The position numbers and the translations under genes are program-made. Below the pieces are notes generated by a model. The model was not told where the DNA came from. It was given only the letters and a program-made list of their open reading frames with translations, and did not search any database. Below are positions 18,398 through 27,542 of a stretch of DNA of 64,000 nt, in pieces (position 1 is the stretch's first letter; the number at the start of each line of letters is the position of its first letter). The stretch is taken from positions 1,426,001-1,490,000 of the forward strand of contig NZ_OY808997.1 in the NCBI RefSeq assembly GCF_963681195.1. The letters run 5' to 3'. This DNA comes from Vibrio sp. 16 (GTDB lineage Bacteria > Pseudomonadota > Gammaproteobacteria > Enterobacterales > Vibrionaceae).

Positions 18398-18880
18398 TTA
18401 TTTCCCGTAGTCGGAAAGCATTTTCTTCAAAAGACTATTAACATCTTTGGTCTTTTTATTTCTTTTCGTTAGAGCACTTAAAGATGTAGGCATTTCAGGT
18501 TTAGAGCATTCCGTTTCTTCTTCAACTCTATCTCGTAATTTTTGCACGGCGGGAAGTAACATACGAATTTCTTCACCATGCTCATTTTCAAGAACCACAA
18601 TGTTCTCAGACTCAACTTGAATAATAGTTAAAATGCCGTGCTTAACTGACTCGACTCTTTCACCGACCATCGACGACTGAGGTGGAACAGAACGATCAGA
18701 AACTTGTCCACTGCGCAGTTTTGCAGCAGTAATAGAACGAATATTTCCGGTATTTTCAAACGCCACAATAACGGTATGCGTGTTGTAGTATTCAATTACC
18801 GTAACATAGCCATGTTTTTTTGTTTCAAATCGAGCGCCTATTTGCATATCGTGTGGCGCTTCTTGTTTTTTAATTAACAT
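18398..18880 (-). CDS. Unknown protein with two phage-type small beta domains
   Basis: I do not recognise a named family for the full 160-residue protein. It holds two related units, about residues 12-62 (IGARFETKKHGYVTVIEYYN...) and 70-118 (VGERVESVKHGILTIIQVES...), sharing G-x-R-x-E-x2-KHG-x2-T-x-I and a VV-x2-E-x2-G segment. The first unit, with its ITAAKLRSGQVSDR ending, resembles small SH3-like domains common in tailed-phage hypothetical proteins; that is from memory, not a search. The C-terminal 40 residues are Lys/Ser-rich and may be disordered. AGG lies nine bases before the ATG. It is a separate unit from the PTS genes. Confidence 0.65.
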   Translation of the reverse strand: MLIKKQEAPHDMQIGARFETKKHGYVTVIEYYNTHTVIVAFENTGNIRSITAAKLRSGQVSDRSVPPQSSMVGERVESVKHGILTIIQVESENIVVLENEHGEEIRMLLPAVQKLRDRVEEETECSKPEMPTSLSALTKRNKKTKDVNSLLKKMLSDYGK

Positions 18881-19036
18881 CCAGTGTACCTAGGACTTCT
18901 GTAAAAATCCGACATAAAGTAAGTATATACCCTGCGTACCACATTATAAATGGTTACCCTACGGCTTGTGGGAGTTTCTATTTCACCTATTCGCGGGAAT
19001 CTAGTGGCCAACATGACTACACGTTATCCCTGATAC

Positions 19037-19066
19037 AAAAAAGCGCCATCATTCGATAGGCGCTTT
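19037..19066 (-). terminator. Terminator after sohB
   Basis: On the minus strand AAAGCGCC (19066-19059) pairs with GGCGCTTT (19047-19040), followed by a T-run to 19037. Confidence 0.85.
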
Positions 19067-19088
19067 GATTCTACAAATGTAACTTTAC

Positions 19089-20150
19089 TTAGACGATTGG
19101 GCGCTGTCCGCGGTCGATCAGCTTCATCAGTACGTTGTCTGCCGCCTCACCTGCCATGCCAGCAAGTTTAGACGTTAGCTTCTTTTTCTCAACGTAATGA
19201 ATCGCCAGTACCGTTTTATCTTTACATGCTTCTACAACAAGGTCATCAGAGGTCTTAATCTCATCAACTAAGCCTAGGTCGTGAGCTTGTGTACCAAACC
19301 AATGTTCCCCTGTCGCAACTTTGTCTAACTCGAGTTCAGGGCGACGCTCACGGATAAAGTCTTTGAACAGGCCGTGGGTCTCTTCCAACTCTTGCTTGAA
19401 TTTCTCACGCGCTTTATCGGTGTTTTCGCCAAACATAGTCAAAGTACGTTTGTATTCGCCTGCTGTTAGCTGCTCATACTCAATGTCGTATTTTTTCAGC
19501 ACTTTATTGAAGTTCGGCAATTGGGCAATCACACCAATTGAACCCACAATCGCAAACGGTGCCGAGACAATTTTATCGGCGATACACGCCATCATATAAC
19601 CGCCACTGGCAGCTACTTTATCCACGGCAATTGTGAGTGGCAAATTCGCGGCTTTAATTCGATCAAGCTGTGATGATGCCAGTCCATAGCCGTGAACCAT
19701 ACCACCACCAGATTCCAGTCTCAGTAGTACTTCATCGCCTTCACGAGCCACCGCTAGAATCGCAGTCACCTCTTCACGTAGCGAAGCGACTTCTTTGGCA
19801 TCAATGCTGCCTTTAAAATCCAAAACAAATAAGTGAGGCTCACGTTTGCTGTCCAGATCGCCCTCTTTTGAGGCTTTCTTGATCTCTTTCTCTCGTGATT
19901 TGTTTTTCTCTTTTTCTTGCTTCTTCTCTGCTTTGTCACGCGCTTTAATGAAAGCGGCATCGTGCAGATGGTGCTCTAACTGCTCTACCGTGTTTTTATG
20001 CTGCTCAGTGAGGTTGGTAATTTCCAGCTCACCCTTCGCGCCGCCGCTTTTACCGCCTACCGCTTTGGCAAAAACTAAAATCGCTACAATCGCGACCACA
20101 ACAGTCACAATCTTGGCCAAAAACAGGCCATAGTCCAATAAAAATTCCAA
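19089..20150 (-). CDS. sohB: Inner-membrane protease SohB (peptidase S49)
   Basis: SohB is a signal-peptide-peptidase-A-like serine protease. The 353-residue protein begins with a membrane helix (FLAKIVTVVVAIVAILVFAKAV), followed by a charged KxEKKQEKEKNKSREKEIKK linker near residues 70-95. The S49 domain then shows VLLRLESGGGMVHGYGLASSQL near 148, the VDKVAASGGYMMACIADKIV segment with the expected nucleophilic Ser near 182, and an IVGSIGVIAQLPNF segment. Its length and divergent position to yciK match E. coli, where sohB and yciK are also neighbours. Confidence 0.94.
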   Translation of the reverse strand: MEFLLDYGLFLAKIVTVVVAIVAILVFAKAVGGKSGGAKGELEITNLTEQHKNTVEQLEHHLHDAAFIKARDKAEKKQEKEKNKSREKEIKKASKEGDLDSKREPHLFVLDFKGSIDAKEVASLREEVTAILAVAREGDEVLLRLESGGGMVHGYGLASSQLDRIKAANLPLTIAVDKVAASGGYMMACIADKIVSAPFAIVGSIGVIAQLPNFNKVLKKYDIEYEQLTAGEYKRTLTMFGENTDKAREKFKQELEETHGLFKDFIRERRPELELDKVATGEHWFGTQAHDLGLVDEIKTSDDLVVEACKDKTVLAIHYVEKKKLTSKLAGMAGEAADNVLMKLIDRGQRPIV

Positions 20151-20240
20151 TGCGATTATCCTCTAATAGTGCGAATTAGTGTATTGTAACCACCATCTTA
20201 CGGAATCATAAAGTAAATCATTACAATAAGGATACAGATC

Positions 20241-20984
20241 GTGGATTATGCTGTTTCTTCAGATGCCCTGAAAGGCAAAGTCATCTTGGTTACTGGCGCG
20301 GGCGCGGGTATCGGTAAGCAAGCGGCACTCTCTTATGCAGAGCGTGGTGCTACGGTGATCTTGCTTGGTCGTACAGTGAAAAAGCTGGAGCAGACCTACG
20401 ACGAAATTGAAGCGGCAGGTTACCCTCAACCAGCCATTATTCCACTGGATATGAAAGGTGCGACAAAGCAAAATTACCTTGATATGGCGGATACCATTGA
20501 AGGTCAATTTGGTCGCTTAGATGGCGTTTTGCACAATGCTAGCCTATTGGGTGTCATCAGCCCATTTGATCAAATCGGTGAAGATACTTACGACGATATT
20601 ATGCAGGTCAATGTGAAAGCACAATTCTTGATGACTCAAGCGATTTTGCCGCTACTGCACAAATCAGACGACGCGCGTATTGTGTTCACCTCTTCAACGG
20701 TAGGTCACAGTGGTCGCGCTTTTTGGGGCACATACGCGATGTCTAAGTTTGCTACTGAAGGCATGATGCAGGTATTGGCTGATGAGTTAAGTGATACACA
20801 CATTCGCGTGAATGCAATTAACCCTGGTGCCACTCGTACCGCAATGCGCGCCAAAGCTTATCCAGCAGAAGATACCGATTTGCTCAAAACACCACTGGAT
20901 ATTATGCCGCTTTACCTCTACCTGATGAGCCCTGAAAGTAAAGACGTGAATGGTCAGTGTATCGACGCACAACCAAAAAAATAA
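20241..20984 (+). CDS. yciK: YciK family short-chain oxidoreductase
   Basis: A 247-residue SDR enzyme starting at a GTG with AAGGAT seven to eight bases before it. The cofactor motif TGAGAGIG lies near residue 18, the NAS segment (HNASLLG) near 96, the catalytic Ser in IVFTSSTVGHSG near 147 and the YAMSK tetrad near 160. YciK is a conserved oxidoreductase with no firmly established substrate. It is divergent from sohB as in E. coli. Confidence 0.92.
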   Translation: MDYAVSSDALKGKVILVTGAGAGIGKQAALSYAERGATVILLGRTVKKLEQTYDEIEAAGYPQPAIIPLDMKGATKQNYLDMADTIEGQFGRLDGVLHNASLLGVISPFDQIGEDTYDDIMQVNVKAQFLMTQAILPLLHKSDDARIVFTSSTVGHSGRAFWGTYAMSKFATEGMMQVLADELSDTHIRVNAINPGATRTAMRAKAYPAEDTDLLKTPLDIMPLYLYLMSPESKDVNGQCIDAQPKK

Positions 20985-21020
20985 CTCGAACAGCTGATTT
21001 ATTTTCCAAATAATAATCAA

Positions 21021-21060
21021 CGCCTTGTGTTCTCAACTCAGAAACACAAGGCGTTTTTTT
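21021..21060 (+). terminator. Terminator after yciK
   Basis: Arms CGCCTTGTGTT (21021-21031) and AACACAAGGCG (21043-21053) are perfect and followed by seven T residues. Confidence 0.92.
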
Positions 21061-21082
21061 ATCCGCTCGACTCGTCTCGCTA

Positions 21083-21124
21083 TTGCCGATAGTTCACAAA
21101 CAATTATACTGTATATATATACAG
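21083..21124 (+). promoter_or_regulatory. LexA (SOS) box and overlapping promoter of imuA-imuB-dnaE2
   Basis: A perfect SOS box, CTGT-ATATATAT-ACAG, occupies 21109-21124 and fits the CTGT-N8-ACAG consensus exactly. A plausible promoter overlaps it: TTGCCG at 21083-21088, 16 bases, TATACT at 21105-21110. LexA bound here would cover the -10 and start point. The imuA ATG follows ten bases after the box. Confidence 0.9.
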
Positions 21125-21134
21125 GTATTTTGTT

Positions 21135-21812
21135 ATGTATGAACTGATCGAACATCTCAAGCAGAAACAGTGGCTTTGGCAGGGTAACCAGACTCCCGAG
21201 TCTCAAGACTATTACGCAACGGGGTACTCGTTACTCGACCAAAAGCTAGAAGGTGGATTCCCTAAACATGGCGTTGTTGAATTGCAATCGCCGCAGGGAA
21301 TTGGTGAACTACGTTTGCTGATTCCACACCTACAGCAGACTAGCCAAGAGCGCTTAGCGGTATTCATTCAACCGCCGGGTTACCTATGCGCGCAGCACCT
21401 TGCTTCACAAGGCATCGATTGTAATAAAGCCCTGCTTATTTATCCCAAAAGCCAAAAAGAAGCGCTGTGGGCCGCAGAGCAATGCTTAAGAAGCGGTGCA
21501 TGCAGTAATGTTTTGCTCTGGGCGACAGAAATTGAAGTTCACCAAGCTCGGCGGTTGCAAGTCGCGAGCGAAACGGGCAACAGCCTCTCTTTTATCTTTA
21601 AGTCGGGGCAAAAAAATCGCTTCTCGCTCCCTGTTAGCTTAAGCATGACATTACAGCCCCATACCCTTGGTCTTGAAGTGACGATAACCAAACGTAAAGG
21701 AGGGTGGCCACACGGCAGCTTTGTACTGGATATGCGCCATTACTGGCCATCTTTGACAGTGCAGCCCAGCCAGCCGGTTATCTTGCCCTTTCCATTGCGC
21801 AGACAGGGGTAG
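21135..21812 (+). CDS. imuA: Translesion synthesis accessory protein ImuA
   Basis: ImuA is a RecA-related accessory protein that works with ImuB and DnaE2 in damage-induced mutagenesis. The 225-residue protein has the YATGYSLLDQKLEGGFPKHGVVELQSPQGIGELRLLI segment near residues 27-65, with a degenerate P-loop, then QPPGYLCAQHLASQGID and a WPHGSFVLDMRHYWP tail. A LexA box directly precedes it. Its stop is two bases from the imuB ATG, giving a tight operon. Confidence 0.9.
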   Translation: MYELIEHLKQKQWLWQGNQTPESQDYYATGYSLLDQKLEGGFPKHGVVELQSPQGIGELRLLIPHLQQTSQERLAVFIQPPGYLCAQHLASQGIDCNKALLIYPKSQKEALWAAEQCLRSGACSNVLLWATEIEVHQARRLQVASETGNSLSFIFKSGQKNRFSLPVSLSMTLQPHTLGLEVTITKRKGGWPHGSFVLDMRHYWPSLTVQPSQPVILPFPLRRQG

Positions 21813-21814
21813 TT

Positions 21815-23215
21815 ATGCAGCTTTGGATCTATCTTCATTTTCCTACCTTGCAGCTTGACGCACTTTACGCCGAGCAGTCGGAACAGCCTTTGATCATCGT
21901 CGAAGGTAAACGTTTTCAAGTTGTACAACGTAATGCGCTGGCTAAAGAGCAAGGTATTGATCTTGGCATGGGGCTTGGCAGCGCCAGTGCATTATGCCAA
22001 CAACTGCAAGTACATCCATATGATGAAAGTGTTGAGCATAAGACATTGCTCGATATTGCCCAGTGGCTTTATATGGTCACCTCAGACATTGCTCTCTTCC
22101 CGCCTCAAGGCATTTTGCTCAAGGCCACCGACATGCTTTCTCTTTATGGCGGGCTTAAGGCTTATTGGCAACACGTTTTTCGTCACCTTAGTACGCTTAA
22201 ACTGACGTTTCATTTCGCAACTGGGTTTTCGCCTTTCTCAGCGATGTTATTGGCTAAATCAGAAGGCCAGTTCATCTGCCATGATAAGGATGAGATCATT
22301 CAGCGCCTCCAACGCTACCCTCTGATTGCCACTGAGCTCGATCCAAAACAAGTGGAGACCTTGTCCCGCGTCGGTGTCACTCATTTGCACCAGTTACTTG
22401 AACTCCCCATGCAAGACATCGCTCGTCGATTCGATATTGATTTGGTGAACTACGTAGGGCGATTGATGGGGCAATTCAAACACCCGATGGATTTCTACCA
22501 TCCACCAGAGCAGTTCCAAAGTTATCTGGAACTTCTGTTTGATATTGAGCACATTCAATGGCTGGAAAAACCACTCGGCAAGCTACTCAACAAACTAGAG
22601 ATCTTTCTTACTCTACGTAATCAAGTTGGCTATGAACTCGCATTAACTCTCCACCAGCGCGATCATCAAGACAGCTCGGTGACCTTTACATCCGCCTCTG
22701 GTGACTACTTGGCTCATCGTTGGATGACTCTATGCCAACTCACTCTTGAATCCATCAAGCTAGAGGCGCCGGTGCAGGGGCTCACTCTCAGCCTGATTCG
22801 CGGGGGGGAGCTCGAGTCGAGCAGTAAAGACATTTTCGCCGGTCACCAAGGGCAGCAAAGCGAACTTGAGCTGATTGGCTTGTTGCAAGCAAAACTCGGT
22901 CATGAGCGGGTTCGTAAAGTCGCGATGAGTGATGACCCAAGGCCAGAAAAAGCCACCCTGCTCTGCTCACCGGACCTACCCATTCCGCTAAAGCCCAACA
23001 TCCAACGTCTTCGCCCTTCTTTGATGATGCCAGAGCCTGAGCCTTTAGCTGAAAAAGTCAGCATAATTCATGGCCCTGAACGCTTTGTGACAGGCTGGTG
23101 GGACGGCGATGAAATGACACGGGATTACTTTATCGCACGCAGCGATGCAGGACGCTGGCTGTGGGTGTTTCGTAACCAACAAATGCAATGGTTTCTACAC
23201 GGTGTATTTAGTTAG
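21815..23215 (+). CDS. imuB: Y-family polymerase-like protein ImuB
   Basis: ImuB is a Y-family polymerase fold that has generally lost catalysis and serves as the hub linking the beta clamp, ImuA and DnaE2. The frame is open from 21704, but the ATG at 21815 has a GGGG-type site and lies two bases after imuA, giving 466 residues. The N-terminal LWIYLHFPTLQLDALYAE occupies the place of the metal-binding DxDxFFA motif of active enzymes, and the acidic residues appear to be missing. A SRVGVTHLHQLLELPMQDIARRF helix-hairpin region follows. The C-terminal FVTGWWDGDEMTRDYFIA segment is typical of ImuB. Confidence 0.9.
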   Translation: MQLWIYLHFPTLQLDALYAEQSEQPLIIVEGKRFQVVQRNALAKEQGIDLGMGLGSASALCQQLQVHPYDESVEHKTLLDIAQWLYMVTSDIALFPPQGILLKATDMLSLYGGLKAYWQHVFRHLSTLKLTFHFATGFSPFSAMLLAKSEGQFICHDKDEIIQRLQRYPLIATELDPKQVETLSRVGVTHLHQLLELPMQDIARRFDIDLVNYVGRLMGQFKHPMDFYHPPEQFQSYLELLFDIEHIQWLEKPLGKLLNKLEIFLTLRNQVGYELALTLHQRDHQDSSVTFTSASGDYLAHRWMTLCQLTLESIKLEAPVQGLTLSLIRGGELESSSKDIFAGHQGQQSELELIGLLQAKLGHERVRKVAMSDDPRPEKATLLCSPDLPIPLKPNIQRLRPSLMMPEPEPLAEKVSIIHGPERFVTGWWDGDEMTRDYFIARSDAGRWLWVFRNQQMQWFLHGVFS

Positions 23216-23223
23216 AGGTGGTC

Positions 23224-26200
23224 ATGAAGTACGCGGAACTGTTCTGCCAGACTAATTTTTCTTTTCTGACTGGCGCATCCCACGCTGAAGAGCTGATTTT
23301 ACAAGCCGATTTTTTACGCTATCACTCATTGGCGATCACCGATGAGTGCTCGGTAGCCGGTGTTGTGCGAGCATACAAAGCGATAGAAACACACCAACTT
23401 AACACTCGGCTCATTATTGGCAGCATGTTCTGGCTCAATCAAGAGTGCCAAGTGGTGCTCCTTTGCCCAACTCATGATGCCTACGCAGAGCTGTGCCGCA
23501 TCATTACCAATGCGAGAAGGCGCTCTGAAAAAGGCCAGTATCAACTTTCGGAGTGGGACTTGATGACAGTGAAACACTGTTTAGTCATTTGGTTACCCTC
23601 ACATCAAGACTCGGATTTCAAATGGGGGCAATGGCTAACACAGCATCACCAACATCGATTATGGATAGGCATACAACGCCATCTAAGCTCGGACGAGAAG
23701 CAATACTTACAGCACTGTGAGCGACTCGCCCAAGAATTGGCTTTGCCGATTACTGCCTGTGGTGGCGTCTTAATGCACACCGCGACACGCTTGCCACTGC
23801 AACACGTTCTCACGGCAATTCAGTTAGGAAAAAGTGTCGATAATATTGGCAGCCACTTACTGACCAATACGGAGCGCACTCTACGCAGCAAAGAAAAACT
23901 CAGCAAACTGTTCAAACCGGAGTGGCTTGAAGAGAGTGTTCATATTGCCAAACGATGTAAATTTTCGATGGGCGAGCTCCAATATCAGTACCCAAGTGAG
24001 CTGGTTCCGAACGGCGAATCTCCCAACAGCTACTTACGTAAACTCGTGGAGCATGGCAAAAAATTACGCTTTCCTGAAGGCGTGCCTGCGCATGTCGAAG
24101 AGACAATAGACAAAGAGCTCGATCTGATTGAAGAGCTCAACTACCCATTTTATTTTTTAACCATTAATGACATCGTCATGTTTGCCAAACGTAACCGCAT
24201 TCTCTACCAAGGGCGAGGTTCAGCAGCAAACTCGGTGGTCTGTTACTGTTTGGAAATCACCTCTGTCGACCCACGCCAAATCTCGGTTCTGTTTGAGCGC
24301 TTCATTAGTAAAGAGCGCAATGAGCCCCCCGACATTGATGTCGACTTTGAGCACGAACGTCGCGAAGAAGTGATTCAATACATCTACCAAAAATATGGCC
24401 GTGAGCGCGCTGCACTCGCCGCTACCGTCATTACCTATCGCTTTAAAAGTGCGGTGCGTGATGTAGGGAAGGCACTAGGCATTGAAGAGAGCCAACTCGA
24501 CTACTTCATCAAAAACGTCAATCGTCGTGATCGCTCTCTAGGCTGGCAAGCACAGATTGTTGAGCTAGGATTGCAACCAGGCTCACTTAAGGGTGAGCAG
24601 TTTATCGCCTTGGTTAATGAAATCATGGGGTTTCCTCGACATCTCTCTCAGCACGTTGGCGGGTTTGTGATTGCAGCAGGCCCTCTTCATCAATTGGTGC
24701 CTGTCGAGAATGCTTCTATGCCAGATAGAACCGTCATTCAGTGGGACAAGGATGACCTCGAGAGCTTAAAACTGCTCAAAGTCGATGTCCTGTCCCTTGG
24801 AATGCTCAGTGCTATCCGCAAGTGCTTTGATTGGGTCAAAAAGCTGCACAATCAAGAGCTCAGCATCGCGGAGATCACGCGAAGGCAAGACGACCCCAAC
24901 GTCTATCGAATGATCCAGCAAGCGGATACCGTAGGTGTCTTTCAAATTGAATCGCGCGCTCAAATGAGCATGTTGCCGCGCCTTAAGCCCGCCTGCTACT
25001 ACGATTTAGTCATTCAAATCGCCATCGTCCGCCCAGGCCCAATACAAGGCGATATGGTCCATCCATTTCTCAAGCGCCGTGATGGGATCGAACCAATAAC
25101 CTACCCTTCCAAAGAGGTAGAGGAAGTGCTGTCACGTACGATGGGAGTCCCCATTTTCCAAGAGCAAGTGATCAAGCTAGCAATGGTGGCCGCCGGATTC
25201 AGTGGCGGTGAAGCAGACTCCTTACGCCGCGCGATGGCCGCTTGGAAGAAAAATGGAGACTTAATCAAATTCAAAACCAAACTGATTGAAGGCATGCTCA
25301 GTCGCGGCTATGAGCTGGAATTCGCCGAACGTATTTTTGACCAAATTTTAGGCTTCGGTGAATACGGTTTTCCTGAAAGCCACTCCGCCTCTTTTGCGGT
25401 ACTGGCTTATTGCTCCGCTTGGTTAAAACATTACTACCCTGAAGCGTTTTACACCTCCATACTCAATAGCCTACCAATGGGGTTTTACAGTGCTTCACAG
25501 CTTGTTCAAGATGCAAAACGTCATAATGTCATGATATTACCAGTCTGCGTTAACCAATCGCTGCATGACCATCAAGTCGTAAAATGTGGTGACAAGTTTG
25601 CGATTCGACTGGGCTTACGACAAATCAAAGGATTCAGTATTGAGAGTAGCCACCAGTTGATCAAGGCTCGCGGGAAACAAGGATTCAACCACCCGAATCA
25701 ACTCAAACATATTGGTTTAAATCGACGTGATATCGAGTTGCTCGCGTCCGCCAACGCAATGCAATCCATCGCCAATAATCGCTACCAGACCCGTTGGTCC
25801 ATGATGGATTCACTCTCTGATTTACCACTGTTTAAAGACATTCAAGAGACAGATTCAATGCCTGTCGCGGCTCCCTCTGAGATACAGACCTTGCTCGAAG
25901 ATTACGCTGCAACAGGACTTTCTCTCCAGCAGCACCCTATTCGTTTACTCGACAAGGCGGGAATGTTGGGACGATTTACCCGTATGAGTGAACTCATGAC
26001 GCGTCCGCACCAATCGTTAGTGACCGTTGTTGGTGTGGTCACAGGAAAACAAGCTCCCGGAACGGCGGCAGGTGTGACGTTTTTTACCCTTGAAGATGAT
26101 ACGGGCAACATCAATGTCGTGGTGTGGCAAGCCACCGCAAGAGCGCAAAAGCAAGCCTATCTCACCGCCAAAATACTCATGGTGAAAGGGATTTTAGAAC

Positions 26201-26295
26201 GTGAAGGGGAAGTCACCCATGTGATTGCAGGGCGACTCATTGATATGACCGATAAGCTTGAAGGGCTGCAAAGTCGGTCACGGGATTTTCATTAA
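23224..26295 (+). CDS. dnaE2: Error-prone DNA polymerase DnaE2 (ImuC)
   Basis: DnaE2 is the catalytic subunit of the ImuABC mutasome, a C-family polymerase for damage-induced synthesis. From the ATG at 23224 it is 1023 residues; a GTG at 23218 would add two. An N-terminal PHP domain (YAELFCQTNFSFLTGASHAEELI) is followed by the palm with RGSAANSVVCY near 333 and PPDIDVDFEHERREEV near 370, which holds catalytic Asp residues. A VVTVVGVVTGKQAPGTAAGVTFFTLEDDTGNINVVVW OB-fold lies near 935. Lack of an internal clamp-binding tail at the end fits DnaE2 rather than DnaE1. An AGAGGTGG site overlaps the imuB stop. Confidence 0.95.
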   Translation: MKYAELFCQTNFSFLTGASHAEELILQADFLRYHSLAITDECSVAGVVRAYKAIETHQLNTRLIIGSMFWLNQECQVVLLCPTHDAYAELCRIITNARRRSEKGQYQLSEWDLMTVKHCLVIWLPSHQDSDFKWGQWLTQHHQHRLWIGIQRHLSSDEKQYLQHCERLAQELALPITACGGVLMHTATRLPLQHVLTAIQLGKSVDNIGSHLLTNTERTLRSKEKLSKLFKPEWLEESVHIAKRCKFSMGELQYQYPSELVPNGESPNSYLRKLVEHGKKLRFPEGVPAHVEETIDKELDLIEELNYPFYFLTINDIVMFAKRNRILYQGRGSAANSVVCYCLEITSVDPRQISVLFERFISKERNEPPDIDVDFEHERREEVIQYIYQKYGRERAALAATVITYRFKSAVRDVGKALGIEESQLDYFIKNVNRRDRSLGWQAQIVELGLQPGSLKGEQFIALVNEIMGFPRHLSQHVGGFVIAAGPLHQLVPVENASMPDRTVIQWDKDDLESLKLLKVDVLSLGMLSAIRKCFDWVKKLHNQELSIAEITRRQDDPNVYRMIQQADTVGVFQIESRAQMSMLPRLKPACYYDLVIQIAIVRPGPIQGDMVHPFLKRRDGIEPITYPSKEVEEVLSRTMGVPIFQEQVIKLAMVAAGFSGGEADSLRRAMAAWKKNGDLIKFKTKLIEGMLSRGYELEFAERIFDQILGFGEYGFPESHSASFAVLAYCSAWLKHYYPEAFYTSILNSLPMGFYSASQLVQDAKRHNVMILPVCVNQSLHDHQVVKCGDKFAIRLGLRQIKGFSIESSHQLIKARGKQGFNHPNQLKHIGLNRRDIELLASANAMQSIANNRYQTRWSMMDSLSDLPLFKDIQETDSMPVAAPSEIQTLLEDYAATGLSLQQHPIRLLDKAGMLGRFTRMSELMTRPHQSLVTVVGVVTGKQAPGTAAGVTFFTLEDDTGNINVVVWQATARAQKQAYLTAKILMVKGILEREGEVTHVIAGRLIDMTDKLEGLQSRSRDFH

Positions 26296-26302
26296 AAGAC
26301 AA

Positions 26303-26333
26303 AAAAGGGTCCCTGAGACCCTTTTCGTTTTTA
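26303..26333 (+). terminator. Terminator after dnaE2
   Basis: Arms AAAAGGGTC (26303-26311) and GACCCTTTT (26317-26325), then CGTTTTT. It closes the ImuABC operon; cheV is convergent. Confidence 0.85.
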
Positions 26334-26345
26334 AAGCAATACTTC

Positions 26346-27293
26346 TTAATCGGTGAGTATATCTCTTAACCTATCTTGAGCGACCTCAACCAATAGGTCG
26401 GGTTGGAACTTAGAAATAAATCGATCACAACCTACTTTCTTTACCATCGCCTCATTGAAACTGCCGCTGAGTGAGGTGTTTAAAGTCACGTAAAGATCTT
26501 TCATTCTTGGGTCGCTACGCACTTCATGAGTCAACTTGTAGCCATCCATTTCTGGCATTTCAGCATCAGTGATCATGAGTAGCAGTTCTTCGACGACATT
26601 CTTACCTTCATCTGCCCACGATTTTAGCAGCCCCAGAGCTTCAAGACCGTCTCGGCACTCAATGATATTCAAACCGAGTTGAGATAAGGTTCCTTTGACC
26701 TGCGCACGAGCTGTCGAGGAATCATCCACGATCAGTACGTTACGTCCAACCATTTCAGCGGCTAACTGCTCATCAAGAACACCTTCAGAAATAGACACAT
26801 CGTAATCGATGATTTCAGCGAGCACTTTTTCTACATCGATAATCTCGACGATTTCTTGGTTCTCGCCATCTTTAATTCGCGTAATCGCGGTAAGGTAGTT
26901 TGAGCGCCCTGCCGTTTTTGGTGGCGGCTGAATTTCCGTCCATGCAGTGTTGACGATATTACGAACTTGACCGACCAAAAAGCCTTGTACGGTACGGTTA
27001 TACTCGGTAATGATTAAGTTCTGTTCTTGTGCCTCTTGGCGAGAAGGAGGAAAGCCGATCGCACTGCGAAGGTCAATGACAGGAACAGACACACCACGCA
27101 ACGAAGCAACGCCAGTAATGTTGTGATGAGAACCCGGCATTTTCGTCAACTGTGGCACTTTAATGACTTCGCGAACTTTAAACACATTAATGGCAAAGAT
27201 CTGTCTACTGTTTAGACTAAATAACAACAACTCTAAACGGTTTTCACCAACTAGGTTCGTACGCTGATCAACCGTATTTAAAACTCCAGACAT
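26346..27293 (-). CDS. cheV: Chemotaxis coupling protein CheV
   Basis: CheV couples chemoreceptors to CheA and adds a phosphorylation-controlled receiver. The 315-residue protein has an N-terminal CheW-like domain (LELLLFSLNSRQIFAINVFKVREVI near residue 20, GVASLRGVSVPVIDLRSAIGF near 60) and a C-terminal receiver: VLIVDDSSTARAQVKG near 180, MITDAEMPEMDGYKL with the phospho-acceptor Asp near 240, and a late Lys-containing segment (DRFISKF). It is a lone chemotaxis gene here, convergent with dnaE2. The 27294-27542 region upstream should hold its promoter; no clear site was identified. Confidence 0.95.
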   Translation of the reverse strand: MSGVLNTVDQRTNLVGENRLELLLFSLNSRQIFAINVFKVREVIKVPQLTKMPGSHHNITGVASLRGVSVPVIDLRSAIGFPPSRQEAQEQNLIITEYNRTVQGFLVGQVRNIVNTAWTEIQPPPKTAGRSNYLTAITRIKDGENQEIVEIIDVEKVLAEIIDYDVSISEGVLDEQLAAEMVGRNVLIVDDSSTARAQVKGTLSQLGLNIIECRDGLEALGLLKSWADEGKNVVEELLLMITDAEMPEMDGYKLTHEVRSDPRMKDLYVTLNTSLSGSFNEAMVKKVGCDRFISKFQPDLLVEVAQDRLRDILTD

Positions 27294-27542
27294 ACCACTT
27301 CTCTACCAAAAGGTTATATAAACAAAATAGTCTAAAGAAAGACTAAGGTAAAAACTAATACCAAGACCACTAATTTGTATTTTAACAAAGTGTAGATATG
27401 GAAATAGAGACCGAGGTCAATGGCACCAGTGATGAAGACTCGGCACCTCAAACCCTCTACTAGCAAAAGTATAGTCTGCTAATAACAGAAAGATTATAGG
27501 GGTTTAGTGAAAAGATAGATAGTAAGTGAGCAACCGAAGGCA

